6,873 bases of DNA from Negativibacillus sp. (GTDB lineage Bacteria; Bacillota; Clostridia; Oscillospirales; Ruminococcaceae): NCBI GenBank assembly GCA_020024325.1, contig JAHHTY010000080.1:1-6873 (forward strand), given 5' to 3'. Numbering within the stretch: the first letter of the stretch is position 1; the number at the start of each line of letters is the position of its first letter. The notes below the pieces were generated by a model. The model was not told where the DNA came from. It did not search any database and saw only the letters and a program-made list of their open reading frames with translations. A program made the translations under genes and the position numbers. Positions 1-6,574 of this stretch are shown piece after piece.

Positions 1-43
1 TAATAATAGAATAAAAATAAATTATAGGTATTTCTTTATGAAA

Positions 44-79
44 TTTACTTCTTTACTTTTCCAAAATATAATGTATAAT
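44..79 (+). promoter_or_regulatory. Tandem sigma-A-type promoters for the ABC transporter operon
   Basis: Two overlapping promoter candidates are visible. TTTACT at 44-49 is 17 bases from a perfect TATAAT at 67-72. A second TTTACT at 52-57 is 16 bases from a second perfect TATAAT at 74-79. Both -35 elements match TTGACA at 4 of 6 positions. The elements look locally duplicated, by 8 bases at -35 and 7 bases at -10. Transcription would start around 79-87, leaving a leader of roughly 40 bases before the lipoprotein gene. The surrounding DNA is extremely AT-rich, so one of the pair could be fortuitous. Confidence 0.6.
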
Positions 80-110
80 AATAACATAATATTTAATAAA
101 AATACATTAT
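68..110. repeat. Inverted repeat overlapping the -10 region
   Basis: ATAATGTAT at 68-76 is the exact reverse complement of ATACATTAT at 102-110, giving 9-base arms and a 25-base spacer. The left arm covers the -10 elements and the right arm ends just before the ribosome binding site AAGGAG (112-117). It could be a binding site for a regulator of the transporter operon. In DNA this rich in A and T such a repeat may also arise by chance. Confidence 0.25.
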
Positions 111-125
111 TAAGGAGAAATTAAA

Positions 126-965
126 ATGAAACTTCTGAAAAAAATTACTTCTGCTATCCTTTGTACTGCACTACTCGCCACTTCTTTGAGCGGATGCGGC
201 AGCTCAAAGAACCGTCTTGATAAAGTGAAAGAATCCGGTAAATTAGTTATGGCAACAAGCCCCGACTTTGCTCCGCTGGAATTTGAAGATATCAGCAGTG
301 GCGAAACGAAATATGTCGGCAGTGATATTGAGCTTGCAAAATATATTGCCGAAAAGCTTGGGGTAGAACTGGAAATTAGTGCTATGGATTTCAGTGCTGT
401 ACAAGCAGCAATTACTTCCGGTCAGGCCGATATTGCACTTGCAGGTTTTGCCAAAACCCCAGAACGTGAAGAAAGCATGGGGCTTTCCATTCCCTTTGGC
501 ATGGACGATGATGAAGACAATGGACAAGGGCTTTTGATTCCTGCCGACAAAAAGGGGGAATACACCTCTGCCGAAGATTTTTCCGGAAAAATAATTGGTG
601 CACAAAATGGTTCTTTACAGTACAATCTGGTAAGCACACAACTTCCTGATGATGTTAAAATCGAACCTATCGGAAGCTTAAACGATGGTATTTTGATGTT
701 GTGTACCGGAAAGATTGATGCCCTGGCTTCTGACGGAAGCAATGCAAAACTTTTGATGAAAAACTATGATGAAATTGATTTCAGCGACTTCTTATTTGAA
801 TATGAAAGTGAAGGCAACGTTGCTGCCGTAAAAAAAGGTGAAACTGAACTGTTAGAAGCAGTAAACGAGATTATCAAAGAAGTGAATGACAAGGGTCTTT
901 ATCTGCAATGGAAAAAAGAAGCCAGCGAAATTGCAAAATCTCTTGGCATTGAAGTAGACGAATAA
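126..965 (+). CDS. Amino acid ABC transporter substrate-binding lipoprotein (family 3)
   Basis: This is the extracytoplasmic receptor that captures a polar amino acid or close relative and delivers it to the permease encoded next. The N-terminus has a charged MKLLKK start, a hydrophobic stretch and a lipobox LSGC with Cys24 as the lipidation site, so the mature protein should be membrane-anchored. The body has family-3 periplasmic-binding-protein features: GKLVMATSPDFAPLEF (38-53), GSDIELAKYIAEKLG (65-79), and TPER (111-114), where the arginine normally binds the ligand carboxylate. IDALASD (197-203) follows, where the last aspartate normally binds the amino group. Length (279) is typical. 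The start has AAGGAG 8 bases upstream. An acidic run DDDED (127-131) lies in the loop before GQGLLI. The exact ligand cannot be told; cystine, glutamine and other polar amino acids are all transported by this family. Confidence 0.93.
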   Translation: MKLLKKITSAILCTALLATSLSGCGSSKNRLDKVKESGKLVMATSPDFAPLEFEDISSGETKYVGSDIELAKYIAEKLGVELEISAMDFSAVQAAITSGQADIALAGFAKTPEREESMGLSIPFGMDDDEDNGQGLLIPADKKGEYTSAEDFSGKIIGAQNGSLQYNLVSTQLPDDVKIEPIGSLNDGILMLCTGKIDALASDGSNAKLLMKNYDEIDFSDFLFEYESEGNVAAVKKGETELLEAVNEIIKEVNDKGLYLQWKKEASEIAKSLGIEVDE

Positions 966-975
966 TGATTCTGAC

Positions 976-992
976 TGGGAGGAAAAATCTTG
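976..992 (+). promoter_or_regulatory. Ribosome binding site that fixes a TTG start
   Basis: TGGGAGG at 976-982 lies 7 bases before TTG at 990-992. The next in-frame ATG, at 1008, would be 25 bases from this site and has no Shine-Dalgarno of its own. The TTG start is therefore preferred for the permease. Confidence 0.7.
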
Positions 993-1676
993 GATATTAT
1001 AAATAACATGGCTCGGCTTCTGGAAAAGTATTGGAATCTTTTCCTAATCGGGACCGGAAATACCCTTTTACTCAGTGCAGTCACCGTTTTCCTGGGTATT
1101 ATGATTGGTTCGTTATTGGCTGTAATGAGAATCAGTAAATGGAAAATCGGCAAATGCCGTCCACTGAACTTGATTGCAAGTATCTACGTTGAGATCATTC
1201 GCGGTACTCCGCTTCTTTTGCAGTTATATTTTTTCTATTTTCTGCTTCCCATGTTAATTCCTGCTTTATCTATCAACAAAAGTTTTTCGATTCTGCTGGC
1301 ATTGTGCTTAAACTCCGGTGCTTATGTTGCAGAAATTATTCGTGCCGGGATCAGTGCGATTGATAAAGGACAGACAGAGGCAGCCCGTTCGCTGGGTCTT
1401 AACTACCGTCAGACCATGATGAAGGTCATTTTCCCTCAAGCGGTTAAAAATATTTTGCCTGCTTTGTGCAATGAATTTGTATCAATCATTAAGGAAACCT
1501 CTTTGGCTTCTACCTTCTTTGTTGGCGACTTGATGACCCAATACAAAACCATCAACGGTGCTACCTATCTTTCGATTGAACCATTGATTATCATTGGTAT
1601 CATCTACTTTGTATTGACTTTCACTCTTTCAAAAGCGGTTGCTGTTCTGGAAAGGAGATTAAAAACAAGTGACTAA
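990..1676 (+). CDS. Amino acid ABC transporter permease (HisM/GlnP type)
   Basis: This is the membrane-spanning component of the importer, probably working as a homodimer because only one permease gene is present. The sequence shows hydrophobic segments near residues 18-46, 62-92, 98-118 and 196-220. RGTPLLLQ (71-78) is typical of polar amino acid permeases. The cytoplasmic EAA loop, EAARSLGLNYRQ (130-141) and onward to about 150, docks on the ATPase. Length (228) is normal. The start is TTG, chosen from the ribosome binding site at 976-982; an ATG seven codons in is the alternative. The gene follows the lipoprotein by 24 bases and overlaps the ATPase gene by 8, so the three are surely co-transcribed. 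The product acts in the cytoplasmic membrane. Confidence 0.95.
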   Translation: MDIINNMARLLEKYWNLFLIGTGNTLLLSAVTVFLGIMIGSLLAVMRISKWKIGKCRPLNLIASIYVEIIRGTPLLLQLYFFYFLLPMLIPALSINKSFSILLALCLNSGAYVAEIIRAGISAIDKGQTEAARSLGLNYRQTMMKVIFPQAVKNILPALCNEFVSIIKETSLASTFFVGDLMTQYKTINGATYLSIEPLIIIGIIYFVLTFTLSKAVAVLERRLKTSD

Positions 1677-2412
1677 TTCAAACTACCTGATTGAGGTTTC
1701 TGATTTACACAAAAATTTCGGTGATTTGCAGGTTCTCAAAGGTGTCAGCGAACACATCAGCAAAGGAGAAGTTGTTTCCATTATTGGACCTTCCGGAGGC
1801 GGTAAAAGTACCTTTCTGCGTTGCCTGAATCTGCTTGAAGTTCCAGACAGCGGAAGCATTTTGTTTGAGGGCGAAGATATTACCGCTAAAGGAATCAACA
1901 TTGACCAGCATCGTCAGAAAATGGGTATGGTATTCCAGCATTTTAATGTTTTTCCTCACATGACTGTGGGCGAAAATATCACAATGGCTCCTGTTCTTCT
2001 TGGTAAAAAAAAGAAGGAGGAGGCTGTTGAAATGGCAAAGGCTCTTTTAGAGCGTGTTGGACTTTCTGATAAATACAACGAATATCCACAGCGTTTGTCC
2101 GGTGGGCAAAAACAGCGTCTTGCAATCGTTCGTGCGTTGGCAATGGAACCTGATGTGATGTTGTTTGATGAACCGACTTCCGCCCTTGACCCAGAGATGG
2201 TTGGAGAAGTTCTAAACGTTATTAAAGGACTTGTAAAAGACGGCATGACCACTGTAATTGTCACCCATGAAATGGGTTTTGCTAGAGAAATTTCTGACCG
2301 TGTATTTTTTATGGACGGTGGTGTAATTGCAGAAAAAGGCTCTCCTGAACAGATTTTCTCTAATCCTCAAAACCCAAGAACCAAAGAATTTTTAGGCAAG
2401 GTACTGCATTAG
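1669..2412 (+). CDS. Amino acid ABC transporter ATP-binding protein (GlnQ/HisP type)
   Basis: This cytoplasmic ATPase powers the importer. All nucleotide-binding motifs are intact and in order: Walker A GPSGGGKS (40-47), Q-loop Gln90 in VFQHFNVFPHMT, signature LSGGQ (143-147), Walker B VMLFDE (163-168), D-loop SALD (171-174) and switch His200 in VTHEMGFA. VFQHFNVFPHMT and VTHEMGFAREISDRV are typical of the polar amino acid subfamily. The usual serine in Walker A (GPSGSGKS) is glycine here, a minor change that should not prevent activity. Length (247) is standard. The start is GTG at 1669, overlapping the permease stop by 8 bases; AAAGGAG at 1651-1657 lies 11 bases upstream, somewhat far, which fits translational coupling to the permease. 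Confidence 0.95.
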   Translation: MTNSNYLIEVSDLHKNFGDLQVLKGVSEHISKGEVVSIIGPSGGGKSTFLRCLNLLEVPDSGSILFEGEDITAKGINIDQHRQKMGMVFQHFNVFPHMTVGENITMAPVLLGKKKKEEAVEMAKALLERVGLSDKYNEYPQRLSGGQKQRLAIVRALAMEPDVMLFDEPTSALDPEMVGEVLNVIKGLVKDGMTTVIVTHEMGFAREISDRVFFMDGGVIAEKGSPEQIFSNPQNPRTKEFLGKVLH

Positions 2413-2461
2413 CATATCTTTTTTGATAAAGATAGGGTATGTTAAAAACATGATCTTTCTC

Positions 2462-2490
2462 ATCGTTCTAACGATAGTTCTTGATAAGAA
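2462..2490. promoter_or_regulatory. Two adjacent small palindromes upstream of the amidohydrolase promoter
   Basis: ATCGTT-ct-AACGAT (2462-2475) is a perfect palindrome with 6-base arms, followed at once by TTCTT-gat-AAGAA (2478-2490) with 5-base arms. They lie in the non-coding stretch after the transporter operon, just before a candidate -35. Neither is followed by a T-run suitable for a terminator, so an operator role is more likely, but the regulator is unknown. Confidence 0.35.
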
Positions 2491-2494
2491 AATT

Positions 2495-2522
2495 TTTTCA
2501 AACTTCACATTTTCCATATAAT
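2495..2522 (+). promoter_or_regulatory. Candidate promoter of the amidohydrolase gene
   Basis: A perfect -10, TATAAT, is at 2517-2522, with TTTTCA (4 of 6 consensus matches) at 2495-2500 and a 16-base spacer. Transcription would start near 2529, inside the left arm of the stem-loop at 2526-2568. A second TATAAT at 2573-2578 sits after that stem-loop, but has no convincing -35 at the right distance. The gene could also be reached by read-through from the transporter operon, since no strong terminator is seen between them. Confidence 0.45.
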
Positions 2523-2525
2523 CTC

Positions 2526-2568
2526 AACTCCCCACAAGCATGATATTGTTACATTGCTTTGGGGAGTT
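2526..2568 (+). terminator. Stem-loop before the amidohydrolase gene (terminator or attenuator candidate)
   Basis: AACTCCCCACAAGC (2526-2539) pairs with GCTTTGGGGAGTT (2556-2568), leaving one bulged C and a 16-base loop. The stem is 13 base pairs with a GC-rich core. The downstream bases CTTCTATAATT are only moderately U-rich, so it is a mediocre intrinsic terminator. It could end transcripts from the transporter operon, or form in the leader of a transcript from the promoter at 2495-2522 and modulate it. I see no known riboswitch or T-box pattern. Confidence 0.4.
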
Positions 2569-2605
2569 CTTCTATAATTAAAAATCAAAGTTAAGAGGTG
2601 TTTTC

Positions 2606-4060
2606 ATGTCTGATAAAGAAAAATATCTACATATCATCGATCAACAATCAAAACTTTTTACTGACGTTTCTGATAGAATTTGGGAATATGCTGAACTTTC
2701 CCTTATGGAATACAAATCTGCAAAGCTCTATTGTGAAGTACTGGAAAGAGAAGGTTTCATCGTAGAAAGTCCCTTTGACGGAATTTCCACTGCTTTCAAA
2801 GCTACTTTCGGCAGCGGAAAACCTGTCATTGGTATCCTTGCTGAATATGATGCCCTGTCCGGTCTTTCTCAGCAAGGCGGTTCTGTTAAAAAGAAAGAGC
2901 TTATTCCCAACGGTTCCGGTCACGGCTGCGGTCACAATATGTTGGGAGCCGGTTCCCTTGCAGCTGCTTTTGCAGTGAAACAATATTTGCAGGCAGGTCA
3001 CGGAGGTACTGTTATTTTCTATGGTTGTCCAGGAGAAGAAGGCGGAGCTTCCAAGGCCTTTATGGCAAGAGATGGCATCTGGAGCGAATTGGATATTGCC
3101 CTCACATGGCACCCCGGTGACGTAAATCAGGTTACTTCGGGAACTTGTAACACCTGTATTCAAAGTGAGTATTATTTTACCGGAATTGCCTCTCACGCTT
3201 CCGGTTCCCCGGAATTTGGTCGTTCTGCTTTGGATGCGGTAGAGCTGATGAATGTCGGTGTTCAGTTTCTGCGTGAACATATGCCGGACAGTGCAAGAAT
3301 TCATTATGCCATCACCAACGCAGGCGGAAGTTCGCCTAATGTTGTTCAGCCTTATGCACAGGTATTATATATGGTTCGTTCTCAGCTTGCCAAGGATGCA
3401 CTCGCCCTTCAGGAACGGGTGGATAAAATTGCTCAGGGAGCAGCTTTAATGACCGAAACCACTGTAAAAAAACGCTTTATTGATGGTTGCTCTAACACAG
3501 TTCCAAACAAAGTTTTAGAGCAGTTACTTTGGAAAAATTTTAATGAGATCGGCGTTCCTTCTTATAGCGAAGAAGAAACAGAATATGCAAAACAGCTGAT
3601 CAATTCTTATGAGATGAGCAGTGACGCTCTTCCCGGAAACGCTTGCGAAGAAGATGACGAAATTGCCGCATGGGTTTACGAGAAAACACACAATGGCAGT
3701 TTAGCACTGAATGACTTTTTGATGCCTTATCATTTCAGCAATCGTCAACACATGGGTTCCACCGATGTGGGGGACGTTAGCTGGCTGGTTCCAACCGCAC
3801 AAATCAATGTTGTAACCTTCCCTTCCAAAGCCCCCGGTCACAGTTGGCAGAATGTTTCCTGTGGAAAAACTTCCATTGGACACAAAGGTTTGTTGACTGC
3901 CGGTAAAGTTCTCGCTTCCACTGCTATTGATTTATACAAAAACCCTCTCTTGATTGAGCAGGCTAAACATGAATTTAAGAAAAGAACGGTTGGTGGATAC
4001 CATTGTCCGGTACCAAAAGATGCTGTCCTTGTAATCGCCGGTGAAGAGTTTAATAATTAG
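2606..4060 (+). CDS. M20-family amidohydrolase, AbgB-like
   Basis: This is a cytoplasmic metal-dependent amidohydrolase that would cut an amide bond in an N-acylated or peptide-like amino acid. Over its full length it resembles the E. coli AbgB subunit of p-aminobenzoyl-glutamate hydrolase. Shared landmarks are EYDALSGLSQQ (80-90), GHGCGHN (105-111), YGCPGEEGG (139-147), TWHP (167-170), GRSALDAV (205-212), HYAITNAGGSSPNVVQ (233-248), STDVGDVSW (385-393) and YHCPVPK (465-471). Likely metal ligands or catalytic residues are Cys108, His110, Glu144, Glu145, His169 and His412. Length (484) matches AbgB (about 481). The ATG has AAGAGGTG 5-12 bases upstream. No AbgA partner gene is present. Placement after an amino acid importer suggests it processes the imported compound. 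The true substrate is unknown; aminobenzoyl-glutamate, other N-acyl amino acids or dipeptides are possible. Confidence 0.9.
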   Translation: MSDKEKYLHIIDQQSKLFTDVSDRIWEYAELSLMEYKSAKLYCEVLEREGFIVESPFDGISTAFKATFGSGKPVIGILAEYDALSGLSQQGGSVKKKELIPNGSGHGCGHNMLGAGSLAAAFAVKQYLQAGHGGTVIFYGCPGEEGGASKAFMARDGIWSELDIALTWHPGDVNQVTSGTCNTCIQSEYYFTGIASHASGSPEFGRSALDAVELMNVGVQFLREHMPDSARIHYAITNAGGSSPNVVQPYAQVLYMVRSQLAKDALALQERVDKIAQGAALMTETTVKKRFIDGCSNTVPNKVLEQLLWKNFNEIGVPSYSEEETEYAKQLINSYEMSSDALPGNACEEDDEIAAWVYEKTHNGSLALNDFLMPYHFSNRQHMGSTDVGDVSWLVPTAQINVVTFPSKAPGHSWQNVSCGKTSIGHKGLLTAGKVLASTAIDLYKNPLLIEQAKHEFKKRTVGGYHCPVPKDAVLVIAGEEFNN

Positions 4061-4081
4061 CCTTAAAAATGAATAGATAGA

Positions 4082-4114
4082 AAAAAATCCGGAAGGGTAA
4101 CTTCCGGATTTTTT
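4082..4114. terminator. Bidirectional Rho-independent terminator
   Basis: A-run plus TCCGGAAG (4082-4095) pairs perfectly with CTTCCGGA plus T-run (4101-4114) around a 5-base loop, GGTAA. The 14-pair stem begins 22 bases after the amidohydrolase stop and ends 4 bases before the ATPase stop on the opposite strand. The A-run and T-run on its two sides let it stop transcripts arriving from either convergent operon. Confidence 0.93.
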
Positions 4115-4118
4115 CTGT

Positions 4119-6239
4119 TTATTTATTTTCTGCTGACGGGTCAAGAAGATTTGTCATATTCTTCAGTCCCAGTGCAAGTGTAGAAGAATTGTGCAGCAAA
4201 GCTGACATCGCAGGAGAGAGAACCCCTGCTGCACCTAACAGAATCAATGACAAATTAAAACCAATTACAAAACGATAGCTGGAATGAATCCTCTTCATTA
4301 ACAATTTGCTGATTTCTTTTAACGTTACCAATTCATACAAATTATCTCCCGACAGTGTAATATCGGAAATCATCTGCGCAAGCTGTGCACCCTCGCTGAT
4401 AGATACGCCTACATCTGCTTCTGAGAGAGCCGGTGAATCATTGATTCCATCACCTACCATCAAAACAGTCCGTCCTTGCGCTTTTTCCTTTCGGATAAAT
4501 TCTGCTTTATCTTCCGGTAAAACCTCGGAATAGAACTCATCTACGCCCACTTTTTCGGCAACCGCTTTGGCTGTTTTTGCATTGTCCCCTGTCATCATAA
4601 CAATTTTATCAAATCCGCTCTTTTTCAGCTGTGCAATAACTTTGCTTGCCTCTTCACGAAGTGGATCTTCAATACAAATAACAGCTGCCAAGCGACCGGA
4701 AATTGCCAGATGGAGATGAGAATACTGCGATGGAATCGATGCAAACTTCTCTTCTTCTCCTTCCGGAATGATAACACCTTCATCTTCAAATACAAAATGC
4801 TGGCTTCCTATCACAACTTTATCGTCTGCAACACGAGAGGATATACCATGTGCAACCACATATTCTACTTGAGAATGCATTTCTTCATGGCTTAAACCTT
4901 CCCGATTTGCCTGCATGACAACAGCATTTGCCATAGAATGTGGGAAATGTTCTTCCAGACAAGCAGCCAATCGAAGCATATCATCTCTTTGATAGCCATT
5001 AAAAGTAACAATTTCTGCCACTGTTGGCTGTGATTTTGTTAAGGTTCCCGTTTTATCAAAAACAAGTGTCTGGGCTTGTGCTGCTGCTTCCAGGAATTTT
5101 CCGCCTTTGACAGCTATTTTATGGAAACTGCATTCCCTCATAGCAGACAACACCGAAAGTGGCATTGCAAGCTTTAATGCACAGGAAAAATCCACCATTA
5201 GAATAGAGATGGCTTTTGTTATATTTCTTGTCAGCAGATAGGTTACCAGTGTTCCCAAAAAACTGAACGGAACCAATCTATCTGCCAAATGTTCTGCCTT
5301 ACTTTCTATTGAAGATTTAATCTTTTCCGATTCTTCAATCATGGTAATAATCTTGTCGTAACGGGAATCTCCCGAAACTTGTTTTACCTCAAAGCAAAGC
5401 TGACCTTCCTCTATTACTGTCCCAGCATAAACGTAAGAACCTGCCTCCTTGTGGACAGGGACACTTTCCCCTGTCAAAGAGGCTTGATTTACCATTGCTT
5501 CCCCCTGTTTTACCAGTCCATCCATTGGTATCATACCACCTGCATGAACACAAATCAGGTCGCCTTCTTTTATGCTGGTAATTGGAACCGAAATTTCCGT
5601 ACCATCTTTGCACAACCATACATCGTCTACATTTAGACACATACTTTTTGCAAGATCGTCCACCGATTTTTTATGTGTCCATTCTTCCAACAATTCTCCT
5701 ATCTGAAGGAGGAACATAACCGAGCCGGCTGTTGCAATATCTTGGCGAATCAATGACACCCCAATGGCAGCAGCATCTAAAACAGGGACTTCCAATTTTC
5801 CCTTCATTAAACAGGATAAACCTTCTTTAAAGAAGTGAAGTGACTGTAAAATTGCTTTTGCAAAACGCAGAGGAGCCGGTAAAAACAATCGGCAGCCCCA
5901 ATGCAGTAAAAATTTGCTTGTCAGTTTTTCCTTATAATACCGGTTCAGAGCACGCCCTGTTTGAATTTTAGGCATTGTTTCTGAGCCTTTAGCGATATTT
6001 GAAAAAGAAAATTCTTTTACTTTTTTAAGCAGATCATTTCTGGAAATTTGGGATGGACAGTAAGAAATTGCTGCATCTGCTGTTCTCTCATAAACCTTAA
6101 CCTGCGTTACTCCATGAATGAGCAGAAGATAGTTTTCCAGGGCATCCGCCTGCTCTACTGTAAAGCGTTTCCACACAAAGGATAGACGTATTCTTCCTTT
6201 GATTTCATGTTCAATTTTAAATCTTACTGCTGGCTGCAT
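4119..6239 (-). CDS. Heavy-metal-type (P1B-like) P-type ATPase with a non-CPC membrane motif
   Basis: This is a membrane ATPase that should move a metal ion across the cytoplasmic membrane, most likely outward. It has all P-type motifs: TGES (256-259) in the actuator domain, DKTGT (395-399) with phosphorylated Asp395, MTGDN (549-553) and GDGIND (596-601). Hydrophobic segments near 108-146, 151-186, 322-366 and 655-693 fit the eight-helix P1B plan. Residues 1-75 look like a metal-binding-type domain (KGRIRLSF, 14-21) but have no CxxC. The metal-site helix reads DFSCALKLAMP (350-360), so the usual CPC is FSC, with Phe and Ser replacing Cys and the normally conserved Pro. The HP dipeptide of the nucleotide domain is His434-Ser435. 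The start is ATG at 6239, inside the end of the preceding gene (16-base overlap), with GGAGATGAGG just upstream. The transported metal is not predictable; manganese, iron or zinc are guesses. Confidence 0.9.
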   Translation of the reverse strand: MQPAVRFKIEHEIKGRIRLSFVWKRFTVEQADALENYLLLIHGVTQVKVYERTADAAISYCPSQISRNDLLKKVKEFSFSNIAKGSETMPKIQTGRALNRYYKEKLTSKFLLHWGCRLFLPAPLRFAKAILQSLHFFKEGLSCLMKGKLEVPVLDAAAIGVSLIRQDIATAGSVMFLLQIGELLEEWTHKKSVDDLAKSMCLNVDDVWLCKDGTEISVPITSIKEGDLICVHAGGMIPMDGLVKQGEAMVNQASLTGESVPVHKEAGSYVYAGTVIEEGQLCFEVKQVSGDSRYDKIITMIEESEKIKSSIESKAEHLADRLVPFSFLGTLVTYLLTRNITKAISILMVDFSCALKLAMPLSVLSAMRECSFHKIAVKGGKFLEAAAQAQTLVFDKTGTLTKSQPTVAEIVTFNGYQRDDMLRLAACLEEHFPHSMANAVVMQANREGLSHEEMHSQVEYVVAHGISSRVADDKVVIGSQHFVFEDEGVIIPEGEEEKFASIPSQYSHLHLAISGRLAAVICIEDPLREEASKVIAQLKKSGFDKIVMMTGDNAKTAKAVAEKVGVDEFYSEVLPEDKAEFIRKEKAQGRTVLMVGDGINDSPALSEADVGVSISEGAQLAQMISDITLSGDNLYELVTLKEISKLLMKRIHSSYRFVIGFNLSLILLGAAGVLSPAMSALLHNSSTLALGLKNMTNLLDPSAENK

Positions 6240-6529
6240 TCAGCCTCATCTCCATCTTCCTGGATTTCTTCAGCTGTATCTTCCATCAGCAAAAGTTTTT
6301 CTCTCTCTTCACGCTCCTGGTTCTCCAGTTTAGCCTGAGCTAAAACATCTTCTGCATTTTCCTGGATTTTTGTAACAGTATCCATTACAGACTCTTTTGC
6401 ACGCAAAATTGCTGCGGTTGCACAAACATATGCTTTTTTAGCATCCTTGCTGGAAAGCATTTTAATACCTGCTGTACCAAATAATACACCACCTGCAAAT
6501 AATGCCAAATTTTTTCTATCCATTTTCAT
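6224..6529 (-). CDS. DUF6110-type small helical protein
   Basis: The 101-residue product has unknown function. Its N-terminal part, LALFAGGVLFGTAGIKML (8-25), is a short glycine-rich hydrophobic helix with GxxxG-like spacing (Gly13, Gly14, Gly18, Gly21). SSKDAKKAYVCATAAILRAKESVMDTV (26-52) follows, then a long charged helix to about residue 85 and an acidic tail. I recognise the FGTAGIKxLxSKDAKKxY pattern as the DUF6110 family, from memory only. A role as a membrane-associated partner or regulator of the neighbouring ATPase is inferred from the 16-base overlap, which implies translational coupling. The ATG at 6529 has AGAGAGG about 9 bases upstream; a second ATG two codons in is an alternative. 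There is no signal peptide with a cleavage site and no CxxC; the cysteines are Cys36 and Cys98. Confidence 0.82.
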   Translation of the reverse strand: MKMDRKNLALFAGGVLFGTAGIKMLSSKDAKKAYVCATAAILRAKESVMDTVTKIQENAEDVLAQAKLENQEREEREKLLLMEDTAEEIQEDGDEAECSQQ

Positions 6530-6574
6530 GATTCATTACCTCTCTCTATTATGCGTTGTTTTATGTATTCTGGC

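Noticed and set aside
1008..1010. ATG at 1008 as the start of the permease
   Set aside because: It is in frame but 25 bases from the good ribosome binding site at 976-982, whereas TTG at 990 is ideally spaced.
2428..2458. Hairpin AAAGAT...ATCTTT with inner ATGTT/AACAT after the transporter operon
   Set aside because: The stem is AT-rich with an uneven internal bulge and is followed by CTCATC with no T-run, so it is not a convincing terminator.
2648..3304. Long minus-strand open frame (218 codons) inside the amidohydrolase gene
   Set aside because: It lies wholly opposite a gene with clear AbgB-like similarity, and its translation has no recognisable motif. It is a shadow frame.
5379..5640. 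Open frames on both strands (85 and 83 codons) within the ATPase gene
   Set aside because: Both overlap the conserved actuator-domain coding sequence in other frames, and neither resembles a known protein.
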